In this document: positions 1-6,253 of the stretch, in pieces | Position numbering within the stretch: the stretch's first letter is position 1 | Layout of the letters: each line of letters starts with the position of its first letter | Assembly: GCA_934426285.1 (NCBI GenBank) | Contig: CAKRYE010000057.1 | Span: forward strand, 1-12,345 | DNA length: 12,345 nucleotides | Source of the DNA: an uncultured Blautia sp. | GTDB lineage: Bacteria; Bacillota; Clostridia; Lachnospirales; Lachnospiraceae | Direction: 5' to 3' | Made by a program: the position numbers and the translations under genes | Notes under the pieces: model-generated | The model's database searches: none | Seen by the model: only the letters and a program-made list of their open reading frames with translations | Told to the model about the DNA's origin: nothing

Positions 1-1712
1 GAATATTTCTCTTTTTCGTATTTTTCTTTCAGAGTGATGGTGTCTCCCACATGAAGCAGGAATTTATCCGCATATGCACTGGAAATATAAACTTCTGCGC
101 TTTCTTTTGTATCATTAAAATCTATCGCCACATACCTGCTGTCCGGTTCGATTCCATATAAAAGAACTTCCTCACTCTTATATTTTTCGGGTAGTGTATT
201 CAGGGAATAAGCAGAAAATTCTTCTGCATCTTCATTGTCTGTTCTGGAATCCATATAAAACTCCAGCAGAGAGATCAGACCGTCAAACTTATTTCCGCTT
301 ACTGCGCTGACCGGAACCTGAAGCATATACTGGTATTTTGCCAGCATATTGTTCTGGATTTCCACCTGATAATGGGACAGTGCCGAGGGAAGCAGCAATC
401 CGAACATCAGCAGCAGATTTGCAAACAGGATCCCGATAAACAGAACCATATAATTACTCATATTCTGAAAAATCACCCGAAGCCGGAATCTGGAAAAGAT
501 TTTCATCTTCGGACTCAGAGAAATTGCCCTCTTCTGCTTTCTTCCCGACAGATCCCTGCGCAGGAATTTTAACGGTGACAGCTTCAGCTTATGTCTGAGG
601 ACCCCGTAATTTACCACCAGCATAATAACTACCGGAACCAGAGTTGTAAGCCCAAATGCCTCCCCATTCCATACAGTCACATAAGTCGGAAGACTATAGC
701 TTCCATAATACATATCTGCACATACATCCTTTAATACAGTGTATCCAAGGATATTTCCGATCAGTGCGCCCACAAAAGTAACCAGCACCGGAAGTGTCAT
801 ATAGTGAAGAATCAGTTCCTGTCTGGTATATCCGGACGCACGTAAGGTACCGATAACACCGGCTTCTTTCCGGATCGTATTGCTGATGGTAATTCCGAAT
901 ACAAAGGCCATGATCACCATAATAATATAAAGAAGCATGATCATCATGGCCTTGTCTCCACCCATATCATCCCCTGTAAAAGTAATAGCCTGGTTCAGAT
1001 ACTGAGGTACAAAAGCCTCCAGGGTGACAATCTTGCCCATATCCTCCATCAGATCCTCGGAAACTTCTTTCTCTTCCTTTTCTGTCTTCGGTTTTTCGTC
1101 ATAAATCCAAGAATAATTGTACTGCAGTTTTTCCTGATCCAGGGAATCAAACTCCTCCTCAGTCACAACAGAAACCCCAAATTTCACAGCATCAAACATG
1201 GAATCGTTGTTATTCTGGAACAGGCAGCTGTAGTCGGAAAGTGCCACCAGTCCGGTAATCTTCCAGGTTCTTTTCCCGCTCCGGAGCGTATCTCCCACAG
1301 ACAGATTGTTGTTGTCTGCATACATTCTGTCAATGGCAATCTCTCCTGTCCCGGCAGGCAGCTCTCCCTTCATCAGGCAGACCTTGTCCACCTCCTGCCT
1401 GTTTTTAAAAAAACGCATGGTGCTTCCATTATCCAGAGGTTCCTCCACATAATAATTATCATACAGCTTCACACCCAGCGCCTCTATTTCTTCTCTCTGG
1501 GTTTTGTGGACTTGCTCTGCTGTGCGAAAGTTTCCGTCTTCTATGTTGTACTTCTCAAAACCTTCATTGTAAGCAATAAGCATACTGTTATCTGCAACCA
1601 GAAAGCCTGACACAAATCCAATGGAGGCAACCATCAGGATAAATACAACCAGATACTTGCCAATCTCACTTTTCAGTTCCCTGGGTAATCGTTTTCTCAA
1701 AGGACTTTTCAT
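1..1712 (-). CDS. FtsX-type ABC transporter permease (partial, C-terminus off the left edge)
   Basis: The frame is open from an ATG at 1712 to the window edge, giving about 570 residues of a membrane permease that probably works with the ATPase encoded just upstream. The N-terminus is basic (MKSPLRKRLPRELK), followed by a membrane segment at about residues 19-40 and a large charged extracytoplasmic domain to about residue 245. The FtsX core then follows: a membrane segment at about 252-272, the cytoplasmic stretch TIRKEAGVIGTLRASGYTR, which is typical of the family, and further membrane segments near 302-322 and 350-370. Another segment at about 416-442 opens the second half, so the complete protein is probably of the long duplicated type (about 750 residues or more). 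A GGAGG lies about 9 nt before the ATG. The gene starts 15 nt after the ATPase stop, so the two form one operon. Export is likely; the substrate cannot be read from the sequence. Confidence 0.9.
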   Translation of the reverse strand, partial: MKSPLRKRLPRELKSEIGKYLVVFILMVASIGFVSGFLVADNSMLIAYNEGFEKYNIEDGNFRTAEQVHKTQREEIEALGVKLYDNYYVEEPLDNGSTMRFFKNRQEVDKVCLMKGELPAGTGEIAIDRMYADNNNLSVGDTLRSGKRTWKITGLVALSDYSCLFQNNNDSMFDAVKFGVSVVTEEEFDSLDQEKLQYNYSWIYDEKPKTEKEEKEVSEDLMEDMGKIVTLEAFVPQYLNQAITFTGDDMGGDKAMMIMLLYIIMVIMAFVFGITISNTIRKEAGVIGTLRASGYTRQELILHYMTLPVLVTFVGALIGNILGYTVLKDVCADMYYGSYSLPTYVTVWNGEAFGLTTLVPVVIMLVVNYGVLRHKLKLSPLKFLRRDLSGRKQKRAISLSPKMKIFSRFRLRVIFQNMSNYMVLFIGILFANLLLMFGLLLPSALSHYQVEIQNNMLAKYQYMLQVPVSAVSGNKFDGLISLLEFYMDSRTDNEDAEEFSAYSLNTLPEKYKSEEVLLYGIEPDSRYVAIDFNDTKESAEVYISSAYADKFLLHVGDTITLKEKYEKEKY

Positions 1713-1727
1713 TTTCTCTTGTCCTCC

Positions 1728-2426
1728 TTACCAGTCCAACTCTGCTGCCGGAATCTTATGTTCATTCATATAATTTTTACGGATCATCCCATCACGAAGC
1801 TTCACCACCCGGTCAGCCATATCTTTGATGGCATCGTTGTGTGTTACCATGACGATGGTATTGCCGTATTTCTGGTTTACAGTCTCGATCAGCTTCAGGA
1901 TTTCCTTGGAGGTATTATAATCCAGGGCTCCTGTAGGCTCATCGCAAAGAAGAATATCCGGATTCTTTACAATGGCTCTGCCAATGGCAGTCCTTTGCTG
2001 CTGACCGCCGGAAAGCTGATTGGGAAGCTTTCTCTGGTGCTCATAGATTCCCAGCGTATGGAGCAGTTCATCTACATCCAACGGCTTATCACTGAGATAA
2101 GCTCCCACCTCTATATTCTCCCGCACTGTAAGATTGGGGATCAGATTATACATCTGAAAAATATATCCCAGATGCTTACGTCTGTACAGAGACAGTTTCT
2201 TCTCCGACATATCTGCCAGACGCTCCCCGTCTATGACCAGATTTCCCTCATCTGCACTGTCAATCCCACCAATAATATTCAGAAGCGTAGACTTACCGGA
2301 ACCAGACGGCCCCAGAAGCACACAAAACTCTCCTCTCTCAATGTCAAGATCCAGCCCTTTAAGCACATCCACCCGGCTGTCCCCTGCACCAAAAGACTTC
2401 TTAATTCCCTGTATCTGCAGAAACAT
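1728..2426 (-). CDS. ABC transporter ATP-binding protein (MacB/LolD-like)
   Basis: This is the nucleotide-binding subunit that powers the FtsX-type permease encoded 15 nt downstream. Numbering from the chosen start, it has Walker A GPSGSGKST (39-47), Q-loop Gln91, signature LSGGQQQR (138-145), Walker B ILLCDEPTGALD (158-169) and switch His196. At 232 residues it matches the MacB/LolD/FtsE class of exporter ATPases. The frame is open upstream to 2513. I chose the ATG at 2426 because GGAGG (2437-2441) lies 10 nt before it; the ATG at 2435, three codons earlier, is the main alternative but leaves almost no spacer. The upstream region carries a TTGACA -35 element and a palindrome, suggesting control by a DNA-binding repressor not encoded in the window. 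The substrate is unknown; antimicrobial peptide or lipoprotein export is only a family-based possibility. Confidence 0.93.
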   Translation of the reverse strand: MFLQIQGIKKSFGAGDSRVDVLKGLDLDIERGEFCVLLGPSGSGKSTLLNIIGGIDSADEGNLVIDGERLADMSEKKLSLYRRKHLGYIFQMYNLIPNLTVRENIEVGAYLSDKPLDVDELLHTLGIYEHQRKLPNQLSGGQQQRTAIGRAIVKNPDILLCDEPTGALDYNTSKEILKLIETVNQKYGNTIVMVTHNDAIKDMADRVVKLRDGMIRKNYMNEHKIPAAELDW

Positions 2427-2511
2427 TTTTTTCATTCCTCCCTCATATCCACTTTCTGTGGAGCAAATTTCTTTAATATAACACTGCTGTTTTATAGTGG
2501 TGTTATACTTC

Positions 2512-2549
2512 ACTAACTTTAGGTTAGTATAAACTTACTCCATTGTCAA
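2512..2549 (-). promoter_or_regulatory. Promoter and overlapping palindromic operator of the ABC operon
   Basis: On the minus strand, TTGACA (2549-2544) is followed after 17 nt by TAACCT (2526-2521), a weak -10. That -10 lies inside the inverted repeat ACTAAC-TTTAG-GTTAGT (2512-2528), which has perfect 6-bp arms and a 5-nt centre. A good -35 with a poor -10 buried in a palindrome is a common layout for repressor- or activator-controlled exporter operons. The regulator is not in view. The element assignments are visual and were not scored. Confidence 0.5.
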
Positions 2550-2596
2550 CTGATTTTCGTAGTTTCGTAAAATTTTATGGATATGTTCACATAAAG

Positions 2597-2625
2597 TTGC
2601 TTCTGCTATTTTTATATGATATATT
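2597..2625 (+). promoter_or_regulatory. Putative promoter of the toxin-antitoxin pair
   Basis: TTGCTT (2597-2602), a 17-nt spacer and TATATT (2620-2625) form a plausible sigma-A promoter, with transcription predicted to start near 2632, about 63 nt before the toxin TTG. TATGAT at 2615-2620 is an alternative -10. No clear antitoxin-binding palindrome was seen in this stretch. Confidence 0.45.
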
Positions 2626-2694
2626 ACAAATAAGCTTTTTTACCAAGGATAAAAATTCTAAATAACCCGGCAATCCCGGAAAAGGAGCATTTCT

Positions 2695-2937
2695 TTGTTT
2701 CAAATCACATATTCTAAAAAAGCTGAAAAATTTCTACGAAAACAGGATAAAGCAACACGACATCGGTTGTTTACAGCTATCAGTAAACTACCATTGGAGG
2801 GTGATATCAAAAAAATGCAGGGTGTCTCCGGTTACCGTCTCCGTGTCGGTACCTACAGAATCCTATTTGATGTTAATGGTCTTATTGTTGATATCATTGA
2901 CATTGGCAATCGTGGACAAATCTATAAAGGAGTGTGA
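2695..2937 (+). CDS. RelE/ParE-superfamily toxin
   Basis: An 80-residue basic protein with the RelE/ParE fold pattern: the N-terminal strand FQITYSKKAEKFLRKQ, a two-helix segment (about 8-35), then core strands YRLRVGTYRILFDV (47-60) and IVDIIDIGNRGQIYKG (64-79). In this superfamily such proteins either cleave mRNA on the ribosome or poison gyrase; the sequence alone does not decide which. The start is TTG at 2695, with AAAGGAG (2681-2687) 7 nt upstream. The stop is followed after 5 nt by the ATG of the small acidic partner, so the order is toxin first, as in HigBA-type modules. Full length is normal for the family and no disruption is visible. Confidence 0.85.
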   Translation: MFQITYSKKAEKFLRKQDKATRHRLFTAISKLPLEGDIKKMQGVSGYRLRVGTYRILFDVNGLIVDIIDIGNRGQIYKGV

Positions 2938-2942
2938 AAATC

Positions 2943-3167
2943 ATGTCTGATATAAAAGAAAGAATTATTGGCGCCGTTACCATTATGAGCGAAAAAGAGG
3001 CTGAAAAAGTATGGAATTTAATTCAATCATCCTTTGTTTTATCGGATGTGGAGGAAGTAAAACCTGACCCTGATGAATTAGAAGCAATGCGCCGATATGA
3101 GGCCGGTGATCCAGATTATCAGCCTTCTATCTCTGCAGAAGATTTAAAAAAAGAATTGGGATTATAA
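2943..3167 (+). CDS. Small acidic antitoxin partner of the RelE/ParE-like toxin
   Basis: A 74-residue acidic protein starting MSDIKERIIGAVTIMSEKEA. The N-terminal half is predicted helical; the C-terminal half (about 40-74) is rich in Asp, Glu and Pro (VKPDPDELEAMRRYEAGDPD) and ends in a short helix (AEDLKKELGL), as expected for a tail that wraps a RelE-type toxin. No helix-turn-helix is obvious, so autoregulatory DNA binding is uncertain. I chose the ATG at 2943 because AGGAG (2928-2932), inside the toxin end, lies 10 nt before it; a GTG at 2934 overlapping the toxin stop has no usable spacing. The antitoxin role is inferred from its size, charge and tight linkage to the toxin gene, not from recognised family motifs. 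Confidence 0.75.
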   Translation: MSDIKERIIGAVTIMSEKEAEKVWNLIQSSFVLSDVEEVKPDPDELEAMRRYEAGDPDYQPSISAEDLKKELGL

Positions 3168-3175
3168 AATTATAC

Positions 3176-3230
3176 CAAAACAGCTTCTGTACATGAATTT
3201 TTCAATGCACAGAAGCTGTTTTGATTTTTC
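3176..3230 (+). terminator. Intrinsic terminator after the toxin-antitoxin pair
   Basis: A perfect 15-bp stem (3176-3190 with 3209-3223, containing AAACAGCTTCTGT) encloses an 18-nt loop and is followed by GATTTTT. It begins 9 nt after the antitoxin stop. The minus-strand flank is also T-rich, so it may work in both directions. Confidence 0.88.
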
Positions 3231-3264
3231 AGTGTCTGACTTCCACGAATTTAGCCCTGTTCAT

Positions 3265-3375
3265 AAGCGGATGCTTTCCCTTCTCCGGTGATGGAAGCAG
3301 AATATCGCACTGGCATACATTCGCACACCGGTTACATCCAATACATTTTCTGGCCTTTTCCAATTTATATGAAAC
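3265..3375 (-). pseudogene. Remnant of a [4Fe-4S] ferredoxin-type gene
   Basis: On the minus strand a frame contains KLEKARKCIGCNRCANVC, a textbook CxxCxxCxxxC cluster-binding motif, followed by QCDILLPSPEKGKHPL. This strongly recalls small ferredoxin subunits of the AprB / fumarate-reductase-associated type. After KHPL (about 3265) the frame continues as unrelated residues and stops at 3229, so the second cluster motif expected in these proteins is missing. Upstream of the motif the frame overlaps the opposite-strand GntR remnant and shows no ribosome binding site or sensible N-terminus. I therefore read it as a truncated fossil; a small one-cluster protein is possible but unlikely. Confidence 0.6.
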
Positions 3376-3376
3376 C

Positions 3377-3517
3377 CAGTCTGAACCGCAACAAAAGATC
3401 GGACAGATGCACAGACAGATTTTTGAGACATACAAGAACGGTGATATTACAAAAGCAGGTGATCTGATGAAACAACATCTGGAAGATTCCTTGCAATATG
3501 CCCTGTCTTGTTTATAA
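3377..3517 (+). pseudogene. C-terminal remnant of a GntR-family (FCD-domain) transcriptional regulator
   Basis: The last 45 or so codons of a plus-strand frame read ...KIGQMHRQIFETYKNGD and ...KAGDLMKQHLEDSL, the usual end of the FadR/FCD ligand-binding domain, where a His (here in MHRQIF) contributes to metal or ligand binding. The preceding residues of that frame (3221 to about 3376) look random, and the DNA-binding domain and most of the FCD domain are absent. No start signal is seen. It appears to be what remains after a deletion that removed the rest of the regulator and the start of the oppositely oriented ferredoxin gene, with a junction near 3375. Confidence 0.65.
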
Positions 3518-3533
3518 TTTTGATTATCAAAAT
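3517..3533. promoter_or_regulatory. Perfect 8-bp-arm palindrome upstream of the dehydrogenase promoter
   Basis: ATTTTGAT-T-ATCAAAAT is a perfect inverted repeat with a single central base, lying 3 nt before the -35 of the alcohol dehydrogenase promoter. Its position fits an activator or repressor site. It has the halves of an FNR-like site (TTGAT...ATCAA) but the wrong spacing, so I do not name the protein. Confidence 0.5.
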
Positions 3534-3536
3534 ATA

Positions 3537-3565
3537 TTGACTTTTCTTTTTTACCTTGTTATATT
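3537..3565 (+). promoter_or_regulatory. Sigma-A promoter of the alcohol/aldehyde dehydrogenase operon
   Basis: TTGACT (3537-3542), a 17-nt spacer and TATATT (3560-3565) give 10 of 12 consensus matches. Transcription should start near 3572, leaving a leader of about 60 nt. The leader can form a hairpin (CGGCAG 3587-3592 with CTGCCG 3609-3614) just before the AAGGAA ribosome binding site at 3621-3626. There is no T-tract, so the hairpin is not a terminator. Confidence 0.75.
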
Positions 3566-3632
3566 TTTTCTGAAGTAACTGCTGTCCGGCAGTCTGCAAA
3601 GCAGCAGGCTGCCGTCAAGAAAGGAATTATCC

Positions 3633-4862
3633 ATGAACACTCTCAGAAAAATATATTGCAGGGCTTTCCAGAAAGCTTTTCACATTGCAATTCCCTTTTT
3701 ACCTTACAGAAAACCCAAAATCGCAGGAAGCGTCAAAGAACTCCCTGAAATCATCATGCGCCACAAATGCACTCATGTACTGATCATTACAGATGGCGGT
3801 ATCATGAAGCTTGGACTTACCAGAAGACTGGAAAAAGCTTTAAAGGAGGCCGGCATCCCCTATACCATTTATGATAAAACAGTTGCCAACCCTACTACTG
3901 TCAATGTCCGCGAAGCCCTGGAGCTTTACCACAAGGAAGGCTGTGATGCCATCATCGGTTTCGGCGGCGGTTCCAGCATGGACTGCGCCAAGGCAGTCGG
4001 TGCCTGTGCTGTCAAACCCAATCAGTCTCTGGCTCAGATGAAAGGAATCCTGAAGGTGCATAAGAAACTTCCCCTTCTCATGGCAGTTCCAACCACTGCC
4101 GGAACAGGAAGTGAGACTACTCTCGCCGCTGTGATCACAGATGCAGACACCAGATACAAATACGCCATCAACGATTTCCCGCTGATTCCCCGCTATGCAG
4201 TGCTGGATCCCAAGGTTACCTTAAGCCTGCCCCCATTTATCACCGCAACTACAGGTATGGATGCCCTGACTCACGCAGTGGAGGCATACATTGGCAATTC
4301 CACCACCATTGATACACGCAGGGATGCGTTAAAAGCAGTAAAACTGATTTTTGAAAATATAGACATTGCCTATGAGCATGGCGATAATATTCAGGCAAGA
4401 CGAAATATGCTCCACGCCTCCTTCTACGCAGGCTGTGCTTTTACCAAATCCTATGTAGGATATGTTCATGCAGTGGCTCACTCCCTGGGCGGACAGTACA
4501 ACGTTCCCCATGGACTTGCCAATGCCATTCTGCTGCCGCTGGTACTCAGGGAATATGGCTCCTGCATTGACAAAAAGCTCCACAGACTTGCCATTGCAGC
4601 AGGACTTGCAGACAAAAATACACCGGACGATGAAGCAGCAGAGCTTTTTATCCGGGCAATTGAAGAGATGAAAGAGCGATTCGGAATCGTAAATATTGTA
4701 AAAGAAATTCAGGAAACAGACATCCCCAAGCTTGCCCATTATGCAGATAAAGAGGCCAATCCTCTGTATCCTGTGCCGAAGCTTATGGATGCCTCTGAAC
4801 TGGAAAAATTTTATTACATGCTGATGTCTCTGACTTCTGAAAAAGGAGATTCTATATTATGA
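3633..4862 (+). CDS. Iron-containing (group III) alcohol dehydrogenase
   Basis: A 409-residue NAD(P)-dependent alcohol dehydrogenase interconverting aldehydes and alcohols in the cytosol. The nucleotide-binding loop is GGGSSMDCAK (111-120), followed by the family signature around PTTAGTGSE (153-161). The divalent-metal ligands seen by comparison with FucO-type enzymes are all present: Asp210 and His214 (GMDALTHAVEAY), His279 (VHAVAHSLGG) and His293 (VPHGLANAIL). Length is close to, slightly longer than, the usual 380-390 because of an N-terminal extension of about 25 residues. The ATG at 3633 has AAGGAA 6 nt upstream. The gene ends in an ATGA overlap with the aldehyde dehydrogenase, so the two are translationally coupled. 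Specific alcohol substrates cannot be assigned; the class 3 aldehyde dehydrogenase partner hints at medium- or long-chain or aromatic aldehydes. Confidence 0.93.
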   Translation: MNTLRKIYCRAFQKAFHIAIPFLPYRKPKIAGSVKELPEIIMRHKCTHVLIITDGGIMKLGLTRRLEKALKEAGIPYTIYDKTVANPTTVNVREALELYHKEGCDAIIGFGGGSSMDCAKAVGACAVKPNQSLAQMKGILKVHKKLPLLMAVPTTAGTGSETTLAAVITDADTRYKYAINDFPLIPRYAVLDPKVTLSLPPFITATTGMDALTHAVEAYIGNSTTIDTRRDALKAVKLIFENIDIAYEHGDNIQARRNMLHASFYAGCAFTKSYVGYVHAVAHSLGGQYNVPHGLANAILLPLVLREYGSCIDKKLHRLAIAAGLADKNTPDDEAAELFIRAIEEMKERFGIVNIVKEIQETDIPKLAHYADKEANPLYPVPKLMDASELEKFYYMLMSLTSEKGDSIL

Positions 4863-6238
4863 CAGAAACAGAAATTAAAGAAATCGTCCGGGAACAGCGC
4901 AGCTATTTTTACACAGGTGCCACCTTGCCGGTAGAAAAAAGGCTGGATGCTTTAAAAAAATTAAAGACCTGCATTCAGAAATATGAACCACTGATCAATG
5001 AAGCACTGAAACGTGACCTTGGAAAAAGTAACTTTGAATCCTATATGTGTGAAGTGGGACTTGTGCTCTCAGAACTCAGCTACATGATCCGCCATACACC
5101 TTCCTATGCAAAAGAAAAAACAGTAGTGACTCCACTTGCACAGTTTGCTTCCAGAAGCTATAAGAAGCCATCTCCTTATGGTGTAGTCCTGGTTATGAGC
5201 CCATGGAATTATCCCTTCCTGCTCACCATTGATCCGCTGATCGATGCGATTGCAGCCGGAAATACAGTTGTACTGAAACCAAGTGCCTACTCTCCTCACA
5301 CCAGCCGGGTAATTGAAACTATTATCACCGAATGTTTTGATCCACAATATGTAGCTGTGGTAAACGGCGGACGTGCGGAAAATAACACTCTTCTCAATGA
5401 ACATTTTGACTATATTTTCTTTACAGGAAGCCAGCATGTTGGCAGGGAAGTGATGGCAAAAGCATCTGTACATCTGACCCCGGTTACCCTGGAGCTGGGC
5501 GGAAAAAGCCCCTGCATCGTAGAGAAAAGTGCAAACCTGAAACTTGCAGCCAGAAGAATTGTGTTTGGAAAATATCTCAACTGTGGTCAGACCTGCGTAG
5601 CACCTGATTATATTTACTGCGACAGAGAAATCAAGGATGAACTGATCCGCCAGATCCAGAAACAGATCAGGAAACAGTTTGGTTCCACACCTCTGAATAA
5701 TAAGAATTATGGAAAAATCATCAATGAAAAACACTTCACCCGCATCCATGACCTGATCATCCCGGATAAGGTAGTCTGCGGCGGTGACAGCAATCCGGAA
5801 ACGCTCCAGATCGCTCCTACTGTTATGGACAATGTAACCTTCGGGGATGCAGTAATGCAGGAGGAAATCTTCGGTCCTGTGCTTCCTGTGCTGACCTATG
5901 ATTCCCTGGATGAAGCCATCGAAAAAGTCAACTCCATGGCACATCCTCTTGCATTATATATCTTCACCTCCAGCAAAGAAGCAGCCGAAAAAGTTACTTC
6001 CCAATGCGGATTCGGAGGCGGATGTGTCAATGACACCATCATTCATCTGGCAACCAGTGAAATGGGATTTGGAGGCTTTGGTGAAAGCGGAATGGGTTCC
6101 TACCATGGCAGAGACGGTTTTCATACTTTCTCCCACTATAAGAGTATTGTAGACAAAAAAACATGGCTGGATCTGCCAATGAGATACCAGCCATATAAAA
6201 AAATTTATGAAAAATTATTGAGGAAGTTCCTGAAATAA
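4859..6238 (+). CDS. Class 3-type (fatty/aromatic) aldehyde dehydrogenase
   Basis: A 459-residue NAD(P)+-dependent aldehyde dehydrogenase oxidising aldehydes to acids. Visible motifs: SPWNYPF with oxyanion Asn117, KPSAYSP with cofactor-binding Lys140, FFTGS (187-191), general base Glu212 in LELGGKSP, nucleophile Cys246 in GQTCVAPDY, and EEIFGPVLPV further on. The length (about 460 rather than about 490), the GQTCVAPDY active site and the basic hydrophobic tail (YEKLLRKFLK) point to the ALDH3 / fatty aldehyde dehydrogenase group; the tail could allow membrane association, which is an inference. It overlaps the alcohol dehydrogenase by 4 nt, so both enzymes are made together and could dismutate or clear an aldehyde. 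Its stop codon falls in the loop of a terminator hairpin. CoA-acylating enzymes differ in their active-site surroundings, so that alternative is unlikely. Confidence 0.92.
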   Translation: MTETEIKEIVREQRSYFYTGATLPVEKRLDALKKLKTCIQKYEPLINEALKRDLGKSNFESYMCEVGLVLSELSYMIRHTPSYAKEKTVVTPLAQFASRSYKKPSPYGVVLVMSPWNYPFLLTIDPLIDAIAAGNTVVLKPSAYSPHTSRVIETIITECFDPQYVAVVNGGRAENNTLLNEHFDYIFFTGSQHVGREVMAKASVHLTPVTLELGGKSPCIVEKSANLKLAARRIVFGKYLNCGQTCVAPDYIYCDREIKDELIRQIQKQIRKQFGSTPLNNKNYGKIINEKHFTRIHDLIIPDKVVCGGDSNPETLQIAPTVMDNVTFGDAVMQEEIFGPVLPVLTYDSLDEAIEKVNSMAHPLALYIFTSSKEAAEKVTSQCGFGGGCVNDTIIHLATSEMGFGGFGESGMGSYHGRDGFHTFSHYKSIVDKKTWLDLPMRYQPYKKIYEKLLRKFLK

Positions 6239-6249
6239 GGAACTTTCTC
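6220..6249 (-). terminator. Convergent (probably bidirectional) terminator between the dehydrogenase operon and rsmH
   Basis: An 11-bp stem with one G-U pair (6220-6230 with 6239-6249; core AAGTTCC/GGAACTT) and an 8-nt loop contains the aldehyde dehydrogenase stop codon. On the minus strand it begins 4 nt after the methyltransferase stop and is followed by a T-rich stretch (CAATAATTTTTC), so it is best as the methyltransferase terminator. The plus-strand flank is not T-rich, making plus-strand function weaker. Confidence 0.65.
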
Positions 6250-6253
6250 TATG

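Noticed and set aside
1719..2516. 265-codon plus-strand frame opposite the ABC ATPase
   Set aside because: It mirrors the ATPase gene exactly; no family motif or start signal.
3229..3435. Intact 68-residue iron-sulfur protein
   Set aside because: Only the middle part resembles a ferredoxin; both ends are unrelated sequence and there is no ribosome binding site.
5069..5944. 291-codon open frame antisense to the aldehyde dehydrogenase
   Set aside because: It lies wholly opposite a gene with complete catalytic motifs, has no ribosome binding site of note and its residue composition looks like the reverse complement of a coding strand.
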